Part shown: one piece after another, positions 1 to 8,901 of the stretch | Position numbering within the stretch: the stretch's first letter is position 1 | Layout: every line of letters begins with the position of its first letter | Assembly: GCA_020634245.1 (NCBI GenBank) | Contig: JACKCC010000016.1 | Location: 124,001 to 188,000 of the forward strand | DNA length: 64,000 bases | Direction of reading: 5' to 3' | Origin: Ardenticatenaceae bacterium | GTDB lineage: Bacteria; Chloroflexota; Anaerolineae; Promineifilales; Promineifilaceae | The notes under the pieces: model-generated | The model's database searches: none | Seen by the model: the letters and a program-made list of their open reading frames with translations, nothing else | What the model was told of the DNA's origin: nothing | Made by a program: the position numbers and the translations under genes

Positions 1-743
1 TTTTCGCGCAGGTCCTGACGAATGAATTGATAGTACTGGGCAAGATATTGGCTGTCAAACTGGTCGGCTTCGGCCTTGGCGACTTTGGAAAGCTGGATGT
101 TCTGGTTGATTTTGACGGTGATGCTGGAAACGGCCGTTTCCAATCCCCCAACCTCACCTTTCACTGCTGCCACCGAAATTAACGCTGCAATTCCCAGCCC
201 GGTCACTGCCAGCCGGGAAGCCTTCGATAACTGCCCGGTGGGAATATCCCAAAAAAGAAGCCGATTCAGCCAGAACAACGATCCGACCAGCACTGTCAGC
301 AACAGACCGCCTGTCAGATAAGTTGTCACGGAGAAGGTCATACTATGAAATAAAAAGCTGCCCCCATCGGCAAACAAGAAAAAATCGTTATAAAAAACGG
401 GTTCCAGCAAATAATAAGAGCGGATAAACCCTTCATAAATGGCATAAATCAGTTCCGTCAGGTACAGGGAAAATGCCAAAAATAAGAACCAACGGCGATG
501 AAGCGGCTTAATCCAGATACGCAGTATAACCAGCAATAGCAGTTCCCCATTCACGCGGAAAATATCGAGATTCTCACGCTGTAAAAAGAATGCCATGAAG
601 CTGCCATCCTTCCAGGGCCAGAATGCCGTATCTTCCTGAAAAAACAGGTAAATGGGTAAAAAAAGAAGTCCGTTAAGCAGAAAAAAACTGCTCCAAAATG
701 CCAAGTCGGGGAATTTCGATGCGATTCGTTTGCTTGATACCAT
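1..743 (-). CDS. Polytopic membrane protein, C-terminus outside window
   Basis: A minus-strand reading frame is open from an ATG at 743 to the left edge, giving 247 codons without stop; an in-frame TGA lies five codons upstream of the ATG, so the N-terminus is fixed. The protein begins MVSSKRIASKFPDLAFW and has about five hydrophobic segments (for example FFLLNGLLFLPIYLFF and GELLLLVILRIW), then a hydrophilic stretch starting near residue 205. Several TM helices followed by a soluble domain resemble membrane-bound sulfatase or LTA-synthase-like proteins, such as the one at 10322-11908, but no catalytic motif is inside the window, so the function is open. No strong ribosome binding site is visible. 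Confidence 0.7.
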   Translation of the reverse strand, partial: MVSSKRIASKFPDLAFWSSFFLLNGLLFLPIYLFFQEDTAFWPWKDGSFMAFFLQRENLDIFRVNGELLLLVILRIWIKPLHRRWFLFLAFSLYLTELIYAIYEGFIRSYYLLEPVFYNDFFLFADGGSFLFHSMTFSVTTYLTGGLLLTVLVGSLFWLNRLLFWDIPTGQLSKASRLAVTGLGIAALISVAAVKGEVGGLETAVSSITVKINQNIQLSKVAKAEADQFDSQYLAQYYQFIRQDLRE

Positions 744-970
744 AAAATAAAAGTGTCAGGAACACCCACAACAGAACAGCTTGCTAGATATTTTCAGGTT
801 GCCCGCATTTGTTATCGTGTCTTGATTTTAATCGGAATCGAAAAAGCCGGGCGTGATATTCTGCCAATGTTAATATACGCACGGTAGATGGGTTTGGATG
901 GGGGTGTTTCCGGAAAGATGGCAAATGATGAAGATGGGTTTGCGGGATAGGGTTACGAATCAGGAGGAAA

Positions 971-990
971 CGGCCGTGTTTCCACGGCCG
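971..990. terminator. Hairpin made of two ACGGCCGT-type palindromes
   Basis: CGGCCGTG and CACGGCCG form an 8-bp stem with a 4-nt loop just beyond the 3' end of the LCP gene. On the minus strand the stem is followed by TTTCCTCC, a weak T-tract, so it may act as a terminator for that gene. Its arms are two neighbouring copies of the genome's abundant palindrome. Termination is inferred. Confidence 0.4.
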
Positions 991-1012
991 CCTATTGTTA
1001 GTCCCCCGTTAT

Positions 1013-2569
1013 TTATTGGGGTGTTGGCGCATATAATTCCGGTCGGCAGGGATTGTAATTGTCGCCCAGAACAACGCGGTAATCATAGGGATAATCCGGC
1101 TCATCGGTGACCAGTTGAATAGTGGAGCGATAGGCATTGAATATCCAGCTTAATAACCAATCGTAAGAGCCTTTGAAGTTAGCGCCATAATAACTGATTT
1201 GCGTTTGGGCATTTTTTTGTGGGCTGTCTGGACTGATAACGGGTACAAAACCATGGGTAGCCAGGTTGTCAGCGGCTAAAAGGGCCATATCAGGATTATC
1301 GGTAGCGTTTATGATTTCTACATAGATGGGCGCGCGGTTGGCGCGGTTGAGGGCCGGCGGTTGGAACAGGCGGGCGATGGTTTCTTTCATCATGTCATCG
1401 CCTTCCCATATGGGCAGCAGGACCTGTGCACCGCTTGATGGCACAACCCAGGATTCTACTTTGCCGCCGAGGTATAAGTTTTGGATGCCGTTTTCACGGA
1501 TTTTGGGGGCCAGGGCAGCCAACTGTAAGATAAGCCCGATGTCTATATCGGTTTCGACCCGGTCTTTATAAGTGTTCCACAAAGTGGGAACTTGAGGCAG
1601 CAGGTCAAGGTCGAGACCCTGGTTAAGCATGGCTCGCAATATTTGCTGCTGGCGGCGTCCCCGGTCGAAATCGCTGGTTGTGCGGCGGGAACGGGCATAC
1701 CAAAGGGCCAGGTCGCCATCCATATGGTAAATGCCTGGTTCAAGGGCAAATTGTTCCCAGCTGTCCTCATCATTGATGTCTAGTTCGGGTGATTTGAGAC
1801 GCCAATCCTGCAAGCGGCAGCTGGCGGCAATATCTACGCCGCCGATGGCGTCTACGATCTCTTGAAAGGCGGCAAAGTCAACACGGGCGTAATAGTGGAT
1901 GGGAATGCCGAGGTTGTAGAGGATGGTTTGTTCGAGCAGGGCAACGCCGCCGCCCGGATAATTTTTTTCGTCGCCACGGGTAACGGCCGTATTAATTCGA
2001 TTCATTATGCTGCCGGGAATATACACATACAGGTCGCGGGGGATGGAAAGGATCGAAGCAGTCGGGCCGTCGCGGTTGATAGCTACAATGATGATGGTAT
2101 CGGTACGCGATTCCTCGCCAGCGGGCGTGTCGTTGCCCAGCAGTAAAATATTGGTGGTTTTAGATGGGATTTCAAAGGTGGGAACGGCCGTTGGAATAGG
2201 TGTTTCCGGTGTGGGCACGTCGGGCAGCAGAGTGGGAATAGCCAAAGTCGCATCCAGCGTGGGCACAATTTGCGGGCGGCTGGTGGGTGTAACGGTTGGA
2301 CTTGGCGTATGAGTGGCCGGCGCAGCCAATGTTGCCGTATTGCCGATAGTCGGGCTGGGGCCGGGGGTATAAGTCTGGGCCAGGGTTGGTGATACCGTTG
2401 GCGGTTCTGGGGTATGGGTAGGAACGGCCGCTGACAAAGCGCGTGTTGGCAGGTTGCTTTGCGCACTGGTCGCCGCTGAATTTTGCCAGAACAGGATACC
2501 GGCGCTAATGACGATTAGCAAGAGGACAACAATAAATACGGTTCGTAAAAAAGATCGGGATGAATTCAC
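1013..2569 (-). CDS. LytR-CpsA-Psr (LCP) family glycan transferase
   Basis: 518 aa from a GTG at 2569. The frame stays open further upstream, but that part lies antisense-out-of-frame over the permease gene and carries no domain. Residues 9-28 are one membrane anchor, 40-135 a Thr/Pro-rich stalk, and the LCP domain begins near 138 with ILLLGNDTP, SRTDTIIIVAINRD and SIPRDLYVYIPG, holding the Arg and Asp residues that bind polyprenyl pyrophosphate in this family. Near residue 415 VEIINATDNPDMA starts a LytR_C domain. LCP enzymes move lipid-linked glycans onto the cell wall outside the membrane. It directly follows an ABC-2 polysaccharide permease, so it is probably the attachment step for that glycan. 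Family is firm; acceptor is inferred. Confidence 0.9.
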   Translation of the reverse strand: MNSSRSFLRTVFIVVLLLIVISAGILFWQNSAATSAQSNLPTRALSAAVPTHTPEPPTVSPTLAQTYTPGPSPTIGNTATLAAPATHTPSPTVTPTSRPQIVPTLDATLAIPTLLPDVPTPETPIPTAVPTFEIPSKTTNILLLGNDTPAGEESRTDTIIIVAINRDGPTASILSIPRDLYVYIPGSIMNRINTAVTRGDEKNYPGGGVALLEQTILYNLGIPIHYYARVDFAAFQEIVDAIGGVDIAASCRLQDWRLKSPELDINDEDSWEQFALEPGIYHMDGDLALWYARSRRTTSDFDRGRRQQQILRAMLNQGLDLDLLPQVPTLWNTYKDRVETDIDIGLILQLAALAPKIRENGIQNLYLGGKVESWVVPSSGAQVLLPIWEGDDMMKETIARLFQPPALNRANRAPIYVEIINATDNPDMALLAADNLATHGFVPVISPDSPQKNAQTQISYYGANFKGSYDWLLSWIFNAYRSTIQLVTDEPDYPYDYRVVLGDNYNPCRPELYAPTPQ

Positions 2570-2589
2570 GTTGAAAATACCAATACGAA

Positions 2590-3525
2590 TTATAATTTTT
2601 CGCCAAATAAATGTTCGGTGCGAATGAACATGGCATAGCCGATGATGAGAACGAGAACGGCCGTTAAAAATGTGCGTAATAAAAATATCGGATCCATGCT
2701 GACCGGACCGGTACTGCCTTGGGTTCCCCACAAAACAGTTCGATAACTGTCAATAATAGATGCCATTGGATTCAGCCAGCGCATGATTTGGGCCGGATTA
2801 AACGTTATGCCCAAAACCGAACTGGATTCACTAAAAAACTCAAAGGGATAGATGATAGGCGTCATAAAAAACCATGCCGTAAGACCAACATCCAAAATCA
2901 TCAAAATATCCCGGAAGAAAACAGAAACACTGCTCAAAAACAGGGTGATTCCCAGCGTAAAAATCAATTGGGTGGCTAAAATTACCGGAACCCATAACGC
3001 ATGCACCGTCAGCCCAATGCCAAAAGCGTAGATGAAGATGATGAGGACCAGGAAAGTAAACAAAAAATTTACCAGATTGGACAACAAGCTGGCGATGGGC
3101 AGCAACTCACGGGGAAAGTAAACTTTTTTAACCAGTGATGAATTGGAAATGACTGTTACTGCCCCGGTGGATAGAGAACCGCTGAAAAAATTCCAGGGTA
3201 CGATGCCAACTAAAACGAAAACCGGATATTGACGATAGTCTTGTCCCCGGCCCATCACGCTAAAAACGGCCGTAAAGACAATCATGAGGCCCAACGGATT
3301 TAACATGCTCCACAGGATGCCGAGAACAGAATTCTTGTAGCGTGCTTTGATATCGCGGATGACCAGATTGCCCAATAAGTAGCGAAATTCGGCCAGGGTT
3401 TTTAGCCGGGTCAACAAACTGCCGGTGCCAGCAGAGGCATCGTAAAAATAATAGTCTTGCGAGATAGGTTTTGTTTCCGGAGCCATAACTTTATGCGGAT
3501 TGAATGGGATATCCATCAACACCAT
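2590..3525 (-). CDS. ABC-2 type polysaccharide export permease (Wzm-like)
   Basis: 311 aa. Residues 55-70 contain IKARYKNSVLGILWSMLNP, the amphipathic segment typical of Wzm/TagG/KpsM permeases, followed by about six membrane helices (MIVFTAVFSVM, FPRELLPIASLLSNLVNFLF, ITLFLSSVSVFFRDI, IIYPFEFF). It would form the membrane channel exporting an undecaprenyl-linked polysaccharide, with an ATPase partner. No ATPase is adjacent; the only matching one in the window is the Wzt-like protein at 24843-26075. The start may be Met1 or Met4. The gene sits 13 nt after a GT4 gene and 20 nt before the LCP gene, forming a compact synthesis, export and attachment operon. Confidence 0.92.
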   Translation of the reverse strand: MVLMDIPFNPHKVMAPETKPISQDYYFYDASAGTGSLLTRLKTLAEFRYLLGNLVIRDIKARYKNSVLGILWSMLNPLGLMIVFTAVFSVMGRGQDYRQYPVFVLVGIVPWNFFSGSLSTGAVTVISNSSLVKKVYFPRELLPIASLLSNLVNFLFTFLVLIIFIYAFGIGLTVHALWVPVILATQLIFTLGITLFLSSVSVFFRDILMILDVGLTAWFFMTPIIYPFEFFSESSSVLGITFNPAQIMRWLNPMASIIDSYRTVLWGTQGSTGPVSMDPIFLLRTFLTAVLVLIIGYAMFIRTEHLFGEKL

Positions 3526-3538
3526 TCCCCATTATAGC

Positions 3539-4786
3539 TTACTGCCTGATTTGTGTGTAGATAAAATTGATGTCTTGCAAGTGTTCTCTCATGGTGCGGA
3601 CGGGTTTTATGCCGGTGCGTAGTTTTTCCAGTTCAACTCTGTTGTTGAGGAATGTGGCCAATATATCACGTAGGGCGATTGAATTGCCGGCGGGGAAGAA
3701 ACGGCCGTCAACCTCATCCTCCAGCCTTTCGTGTAACGCGCCAATGTGGGAAGCAGCGACAGGCACACCGGCGGCAAACGCCTCCTGGATGATGAGTGAT
3801 GCTGTTTCATACCAGAGGGAAGGAACAACCACCAAATCAATCTGTGCCAGGGTGGCCCATAGTTGGGAAGAGGGCATACGGCCGTTAAATGAAATACCCG
3901 GATGTTTTGCCTGCTGTTTTAACCGGGCCACGTATTCCGGGAAGGCGGTCGTGTCGCCGATGATGGATAATTTGATCCCGGCCGCAGGCAGTTGGTTTAC
4001 GGCGTCAATCAAAATGTGAACCCCTTTTTGCCATGACAGCCCGCCAATGTAGGCAATATGCAAATCGCTGTCCGTGCGGGTGTGCGCCGGCCGCTTTTCT
4101 GGAACATCGATACCGTGTGGGACGACCTGAATTTTGGCGGCCGGCAGCCCCATTTTCTGGTAAATATCGGCTGTGAATTGGGTGGGGGTGATGAGAATCT
4201 GTGCGCCTTGCAAAATGCGGCGCAATCGTTTTTCCCGATAGCTAAAAATGGGTGCAATAAATGGGGTAAGCGGAACGGCATTGTTGTAACCGGCGCGGGC
4301 CAGGGCGCAGCGGGCACAATTTAGCCATAAATCTGGGCCTGGGCAGATGGTATTGTTGTAATTAGTGAGAAGCTGGGCATTGGCGCACAGATACCAGTAG
4401 TCATGCAAGGTGATCAGGTAAGGAATACCAGCTTGATTGATGTGCTCGACAAGTCCAATAGGCAGCCCCATCAGGTGTTGGATATGGATGAGATCGGGTT
4501 GTTCCCGGATGAGAACGGCCGTAAATGCGTCTTCTAAACGGCCGTTAAAAAATGTATCCTTCAAAACTTGAGCCGGCGTACGCTGGCCGCGAGAGACACC
4601 GTAGATGTGCAGGCCATCTTCCTCTCTAAAACCCAAAGGATCCTGGTCATTGGTCTGCTGGGAAGCATAAAAAACCGAGACATCGTGGCCTTCCGAAACT
4701 TGATGTCGGGCCAATGTACGGGTGTAGAGTTCGGTCCCGCCTACTTTTTCGGGAAGATATTGATGTACAACGTGTAAAATTCGCAA
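3539..4786 (-). CDS. Glycosyltransferase family 4
   Basis: 415 aa GT-B enzyme. The N-terminal half opens with MRILHVVHQYLPEKVGGTELYTRTLARH, whose GGTE loop is the acceptor-side glycine loop, and continues to VVPHGIDVPEKR near residue 222. The C-terminal half has AYIGGLSWQKGVHILIDA and the EX7E motif YETASLIIQEAF (Glu327 and Glu335), which binds the nucleotide sugar. GT4 enzymes are retaining transferases acting at the cytoplasmic membrane face; the sugar cannot be read from sequence. It lies in one operon with the GT4 gene upstream and the export permease 13 nt downstream. Confidence 0.9.
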   Translation of the reverse strand: MRILHVVHQYLPEKVGGTELYTRTLARHQVSEGHDVSVFYASQQTNDQDPLGFREEDGLHIYGVSRGQRTPAQVLKDTFFNGRLEDAFTAVLIREQPDLIHIQHLMGLPIGLVEHINQAGIPYLITLHDYWYLCANAQLLTNYNNTICPGPDLWLNCARCALARAGYNNAVPLTPFIAPIFSYREKRLRRILQGAQILITPTQFTADIYQKMGLPAAKIQVVPHGIDVPEKRPAHTRTDSDLHIAYIGGLSWQKGVHILIDAVNQLPAAGIKLSIIGDTTAFPEYVARLKQQAKHPGISFNGRMPSSQLWATLAQIDLVVVPSLWYETASLIIQEAFAAGVPVAASHIGALHERLEDEVDGRFFPAGNSIALRDILATFLNNRVELEKLRTGIKPVRTMREHLQDINFIYTQIRQ

Positions 4787-4820
4787 ATCAGTCCTCGTTG
4801 AAATGGTGTATATGGTGTTC

Positions 4821-6080
4821 TTATTGTGGCACAGTCAAAATGGCGCGATAGTTTTCAACAACACGGGCGGCCACTTTGTCCCAGGCGTACGTGGCTGTGA
4901 CTTTCTGCCGGCCATGTTGGCCCATTTGTTGATTGAGCTGGGGATTCGTCAGCAGTTTCTCAATCGCAGCAGAAAGCCCGGCAACGTCGCCGAAATTGAC
5001 CAACAATCCGTTTTGCTCATCATCAACAACGCCGGGAATGCCGCCAGCCCGCGCGCCAATAACTGGTTTACCATGTGCCCAGGCTTCCAGCAGGACGATG
5101 CCAAAGGAATCGGTTCGAGAAGGCAGTAATAAGATGCTGGCTTCACTTATCAGTCCGTGTTTGTCGCTCTCGTTGAGGATGCCTAACGGCCGTATCGCTT
5201 GACGCGATTCATCATCCAAACGGGACAGGAAGCGGTTGAATTCTGGCGATATTTGCCCTACCTGCACCAGACTGATCGGGCTGCCCTGCTGGCGCAGCGC
5301 CAGAACGGCCTGGGCTGCATGGAGCGTGCCTTTCTCATAGCTGGCTCGGCCGACGCAGATGACAAACGGCCGTTGCACGCCGAGCCGTTCCAACAGTTTG
5401 TCTACATCCGGCAGAGCGGGAAGCGGGTCCAAACCGCCGCCAATTACGTCCAATTTTGGTTGTGGTATGCCCAGTTCGGCCAGTCCTTTTTCTTCTACGG
5501 CCGTTAAAACCAGCACACGGTCGGCATTCTGCATTAAATGGAGTTGATGGTCCATCGTCGAATTGCGGACAACCCGATCGTTTCCCGTTCCCAGGTGAAT
5601 AAAGGGGGTGACCACAAAGGGCATCTGATTATGCCGGGCAAACTGCCAGCCAGCCGTTGCCGCGTGTTCCCAGGAGAGATTAAACGCATGCACCAGGTCG
5701 AATTGATCCGGCAGGCCGGTTAACGTTTTCTCTAACTGGGAAAATGGGGGAATAAACCGGGCCGTTTTCGTCAGGATTTTCGTGTGATCACCGGGTAGCA
5801 TGGACAGCAAAACCATGCCTTTCCGCCAGACTAAGAGTCCATTGCGGCCGCCGGGAAACGGCCGTAACGGGCAGCGCACGACAGAGACACCATCCAGTCG
5901 TTCATTTACCGTCTGTTTGCCGGGTGTTCCTTGCCAGAAGTCAGGTTCGGTTTGCGCGTGGCTGGTAACGGCCGTGACCCGATGCCCTTGTTCAACCAAT
6001 GCAAGCGCCAACGATCGAACATATCGCTCCCCTCCACCGGGGAAAGGGGGATAGGCTGGCGTAACAAATAAAACATTCAC
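4821..6080 (-). CDS. Glycosyltransferase family 4
   Basis: 419 aa from a GTG at 6080, giving MNVLFVTPAYPPFPGGGERYV, a normal GT4 start. An upstream in-frame ATG at 6119 lies within the terminator hairpin of the preceding gene, so it is rejected. AGCAGG lies a few bases before the GTG. The C-terminal domain has ICVGRASYEKGTLHAAQAV and TDSFGIVLLEAWAHGKPVIG, where Asp replaces the first Glu of EX7E. Glycine-rich GGIPGVVDDEQNGLLV follows. It is the first gene of the glycan operon running left to the LCP gene. Substrate is unknown. Confidence 0.87.
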   Translation of the reverse strand: MNVLFVTPAYPPFPGGGERYVRSLALALVEQGHRVTAVTSHAQTEPDFWQGTPGKQTVNERLDGVSVVRCPLRPFPGGRNGLLVWRKGMVLLSMLPGDHTKILTKTARFIPPFSQLEKTLTGLPDQFDLVHAFNLSWEHAATAGWQFARHNQMPFVVTPFIHLGTGNDRVVRNSTMDHQLHLMQNADRVLVLTAVEEKGLAELGIPQPKLDVIGGGLDPLPALPDVDKLLERLGVQRPFVICVGRASYEKGTLHAAQAVLALRQQGSPISLVQVGQISPEFNRFLSRLDDESRQAIRPLGILNESDKHGLISEASILLLPSRTDSFGIVLLEAWAHGKPVIGARAGGIPGVVDDEQNGLLVNFGDVAGLSAAIEKLLTNPQLNQQMGQHGRQKVTATYAWDKVAARVVENYRAILTVPQ

Positions 6081-6101
6081 AAAAGAAAACCTGCTGCAAA
6101 T

Positions 6102-6135
6102 AAAAAAAGCCTGAAGCACCTTTGGCGCTTCAGGC
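6102..6135 (-). terminator. Rho-independent terminator of the FG-GAP gene
   Basis: Read on the minus strand, GCCTGAAGC and GCTTCAGGC form a 9-bp perfect stem with a 9-nt loop, followed directly by seven T residues. It lies 34 bp past the stop of the 6169-8148 gene and ends that transcript before the GT4 gene begins. Confidence 0.88.
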
Positions 6136-6168
6136 CTGTTATAGCATAATACCAGGCAAAGCGAAATA

Positions 6169-8148
6169 TTATCGGCTGATGCTGGGCAAATACGCTGAGT
6201 GGACTTGATCCACCAGATAAATCGTAACCGGTACGGTTGCCGGGCTGTTCACCACGTTTTGGCCATTAATCGTTCCTGTAACCAGGACGCTTCCCAACGA
6301 ATTTACACCAGGAACTAAACCACTGCGGTCAACGGTAATGGTCAGAGTTGTTGTATCTACTAGCACACCGCTGGTTGATGATAAATTGATGTCCGGATGA
6401 TCTTCATTGGCCGTCCAATTAATCGTTTCATCACCACTGCCAGCCAGAACAACAGTAAACTCGACATCATCCCAATTGCTGGTTTCATGCAGGGTAACCA
6501 AGGAAGATGGTGCGATATGCAGCATAGGTAAAGCCTGATAACCGGTGCGTTCCGCGTTTTGGCGGAACATAGGCCAATCGGCTTTGCTGCCGGCATTGGG
6601 CAAGTCCCAGGCATATAAGGTGCTGTTTTGGGCGATGAGTTCCAACTTGCCATCATTGTCAATATCACCAACAGCCGGGTTGTTTTGTATCAGCGAATTA
6701 GCATAATAAAGAGGCGCACTCGATGGGTAAGTAGTAGCAGTTAACTGTTGTCCATTACCGTCTATAACCGAGATTGCCCATCCCGTATAGACAAATATCT
6801 CCATCTTCCCATCCCCATCATAATCTCCCAGGATAGGGCTGAAACCGACATTAAATGTATTGCCATTTCCTTGCTCATTCAGAGGTGTCACAGGGTTAAA
6901 AACAGGATTGCCATTGGCATACCAGGCATATAACTTTTTGTCCATTCCCAGAGCAATAACTTCCTTCCGGGAGTCACCGGCTATATCACCAACTGCAACT
7001 GAGGCTGGCGTTGAACCGCCCGTCACTTTGCCTCCTTCCCATCCGGGTAAATCATTTCCTTGACTATCCCAGCCATATATACGGAAGTTTGTCGTTGGAT
7101 TGCTGGGGCTAAGCGTGTAGTAAAATGTGCCGGCACCCACGAAAATTTCTGACTTCCCGTCTTGGTTAATATCGTATACGGCCGGTGATGATTGAATGGT
7201 TTCGTAAATGCGCTTAGGGAAGCCTGGTAAAAGGTTGCCAAACCGATCAATCACGTATAAAGCACCGCCGCAATAATCCGTGGTCCAATAGCTGGGCAAA
7301 GCATAGGGGCAAGACCAGGAAGGATCGCCGCCGGGAAAAGAGCTGCCAAAATTACCTTCATCGGTTCCCAAAATAATATCCAAATAACCATCATTGTTGA
7401 TGTCGGCCAGGGAAGGGGATCCCCATATTGTGTCGGCCAGCTTCCCTTTCAAATCTGCCCAGGATGGAAAGCGGTTAATATGTTCGCTGTCGATGGGGAA
7501 GTTACTGTCCAATGTGCCGTTATGGTGTAAAACGTAAATACGCTTGTCAAAGCCGCCTACAACAATTTCCATATCACCGTCTTTGTCTAAATCACCCAGA
7601 GCCGGCGTTGAGAAAATAGTATCCGTACAACCTATTGGTGGAATAACATCATCATGGGAAAAGAAGGGCCAACTCCCTGATTCAATATTGCCATTGTGGT
7701 CTAAGGCGATGACTCCCCCCTGGGTGCAATAACTTTGACTTTTAGAACCGGTTCCGACGACAATTTCTACACGGCCGTCATTATCAATATCAGCGACGGC
7801 TGGAGAGGAATTGATCTGTTGAGTATTTGCAGCCATACCGAAGGCTGCCGCCATATCTTTATTCCAGAGTAGCTGACCATTGTTTCTGATGGCTATGACA
7901 TGTCCGTTGCTAGTGGCAACAACAATGTCCAAAATCCCATCCCCGGTAATATCGGCCAGAACCGGCGAACTGGTTTCGCAGTCAGCCGGGAAAGAGCATC
8001 TAGAAGTTAGAGATAGAGACCATTTGGGAGCTATTGCAGAAGTATCTGCGCCCCAGGTGGTTGGTACATCAAAGGCTATAACGAAAGCTAGAGTCCCCAC
8101 TATGCTTATAATTAAAAATATCTTGCTTATTGTTTGTTTTGATAGCAT
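6169..8148 (-). CDS. Secreted FG-GAP/VCBS repeat protein with Ig-like domain and YLP tail
   Basis: 659 aa. Residues 8-28 form a signal peptide core (IFLIISIVGTLAFVIAF). Residues 45-540 hold repeated units of the type ADINNDGRVEIVVG and GDLDKDGDMEIVVG, the Asp-rich calcium-binding loops of an FG-GAP beta-propeller. The propeller closes with LYAWDLPNAGSKADWPMFRQN, a phrase also found near the end of the paralogue at 50946-52607. A BACON-like beta-sandwich (residues 545-645) follows, and the protein ends AYLPSISR. GGGAG sits 6 nt before the ATG. It is probably an extracellular adhesion or glycan-binding protein; the ligand is unknown. Confidence 0.88.
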   Translation of the reverse strand: MLSKQTISKIFLIISIVGTLAFVIAFDVPTTWGADTSAIAPKWSLSLTSRCSFPADCETSSPVLADITGDGILDIVVATSNGHVIAIRNNGQLLWNKDMAAAFGMAANTQQINSSPAVADIDNDGRVEIVVGTGSKSQSYCTQGGVIALDHNGNIESGSWPFFSHDDVIPPIGCTDTIFSTPALGDLDKDGDMEIVVGGFDKRIYVLHHNGTLDSNFPIDSEHINRFPSWADLKGKLADTIWGSPSLADINNDGYLDIILGTDEGNFGSSFPGGDPSWSCPYALPSYWTTDYCGGALYVIDRFGNLLPGFPKRIYETIQSSPAVYDINQDGKSEIFVGAGTFYYTLSPSNPTTNFRIYGWDSQGNDLPGWEGGKVTGGSTPASVAVGDIAGDSRKEVIALGMDKKLYAWYANGNPVFNPVTPLNEQGNGNTFNVGFSPILGDYDGDGKMEIFVYTGWAISVIDGNGQQLTATTYPSSAPLYYANSLIQNNPAVGDIDNDGKLELIAQNSTLYAWDLPNAGSKADWPMFRQNAERTGYQALPMLHIAPSSLVTLHETSNWDDVEFTVVLAGSGDETINWTANEDHPDINLSSTSGVLVDTTTLTITVDRSGLVPGVNSLGSVLVTGTINGQNVVNSPATVPVTIYLVDQVHSAYLPSISR

Positions 8149-8640
8149 GTAATACTCCCATTATGTGTTTGAAGCATAGGTGTATTGCAGTGTATTGTGA
8201 ATACTTCAACAATCTATGATCACTAGATTATGCTACAAGATAGATAAATTCAATAGGAAAACAGGGTGCGGTGAATGATTATAGATGGCATATATGAATG
8301 TGATATGAATTAGGCCATTTCAGGCAAATCTTTTTGATGTTTTGAAGCTCTTTGTGTTTGAAAATCGCTTATGGAAAGCTCGCACTATCTATGTTTTTGC
8401 TCCCCAAAGGGCGCGGACACGGATTTCAGGATAAATGTAAATACTGATGTAGACATGCTAAATGTGCATTCACTTGCGCCTAAAATTAATGGAAAAACAT
8501 AACGGTTGTACCCCGCTCTGAAAATCGGTAAAATTATTGCGCCATTTTCTATATACGGCGGTTCAAATTCCTCAACGGGTTGGGGTGCTTCATTCCGTTT
8601 AATGTAGTTAATGCGAAAATCTTTTTGCGGAGAAGGTGAC
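8149..8640. other. AT-rich divergent intergenic region
   Basis: About 490 bp separate the divergent genes starting at 8148 (minus) and 8641 (plus). It is AT-rich and has no ACGGCCGT copy. It should hold both promoters, but no clear -35/-10 pair could be chosen. A TGATCA palindrome lies near 8217. A 106-codon minus-strand frame crosses its right part but looks random. Confidence 0.5.
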
Positions 8641-8901
8641 ATGATCGCATTTTTATATATGGGGTTGTTTATGGTATTTGAGACGCCATTGTTGTCTGGG
8701 TACAAGCTTGTTTTGGCTTATCTGGACCCAGGGACAGGCAGTTTCTTGGTTCAGTTGTTGATAGGCGGGGTTGTGGGAGCGCTTGTTGTTCTTAAAGCGT
8801 ATTGGACGAAAATCCGTTCTTTTTTCAGCAAAGGAAACCAAGATCAAATGGAGGGTTCTCAGGAACCTGAGCAATCAAATACGGTTTCAGATGATGAGTA
8901 G
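8641..8901 (+). CDS. Small membrane protein of a glycan locus
   Basis: 86 aa from the ATG at 8641, preceded by AGAAGGTG at good spacing; an upstream in-frame ATG at 8611 lacks such a site. The first 20 residues are hydrophobic, then YLDPGTGSFLVQLLIGGVVG leads into a second membrane helix (residues 32-55), followed by a basic segment YWTKIRSFFSKG and an acidic tail. Small proteins with the LDPGTGS...LIGG signature recur next to polysaccharide and phosphatase-like genes in many bacteria, but I know no assigned function. The stop overlaps the methyltransferase start, so the genes are translationally coupled. Confidence 0.8.
   Translation: MIAFLYMGLFMVFETPLLSGYKLVLAYLDPGTGSFLVQLLIGGVVGALVVLKAYWTKIRSFFSKGNQDQMEGSQEPEQSNTVSDDE

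Noticed and set aside
2570..2731. N-terminal extension of the LCP protein
   Set aside because: The extra residues lie over the permease gene, are rich in His and Arg, and do not fit an LCP N-terminus; the GTG at 2569 directly precedes the membrane anchor.
6081..6119. ATG at 6119 for the GT4 gene
   Set aside because: It falls inside the terminator of the upstream gene, and GT4 proteins begin at the MNVLFVTP-type strand.
8385..8705. 106-codon minus-strand frame in the divergent region
   Set aside because: It overlaps the well-supported small membrane gene at 8641 and shows no motif, membrane segment or ribosome binding site.
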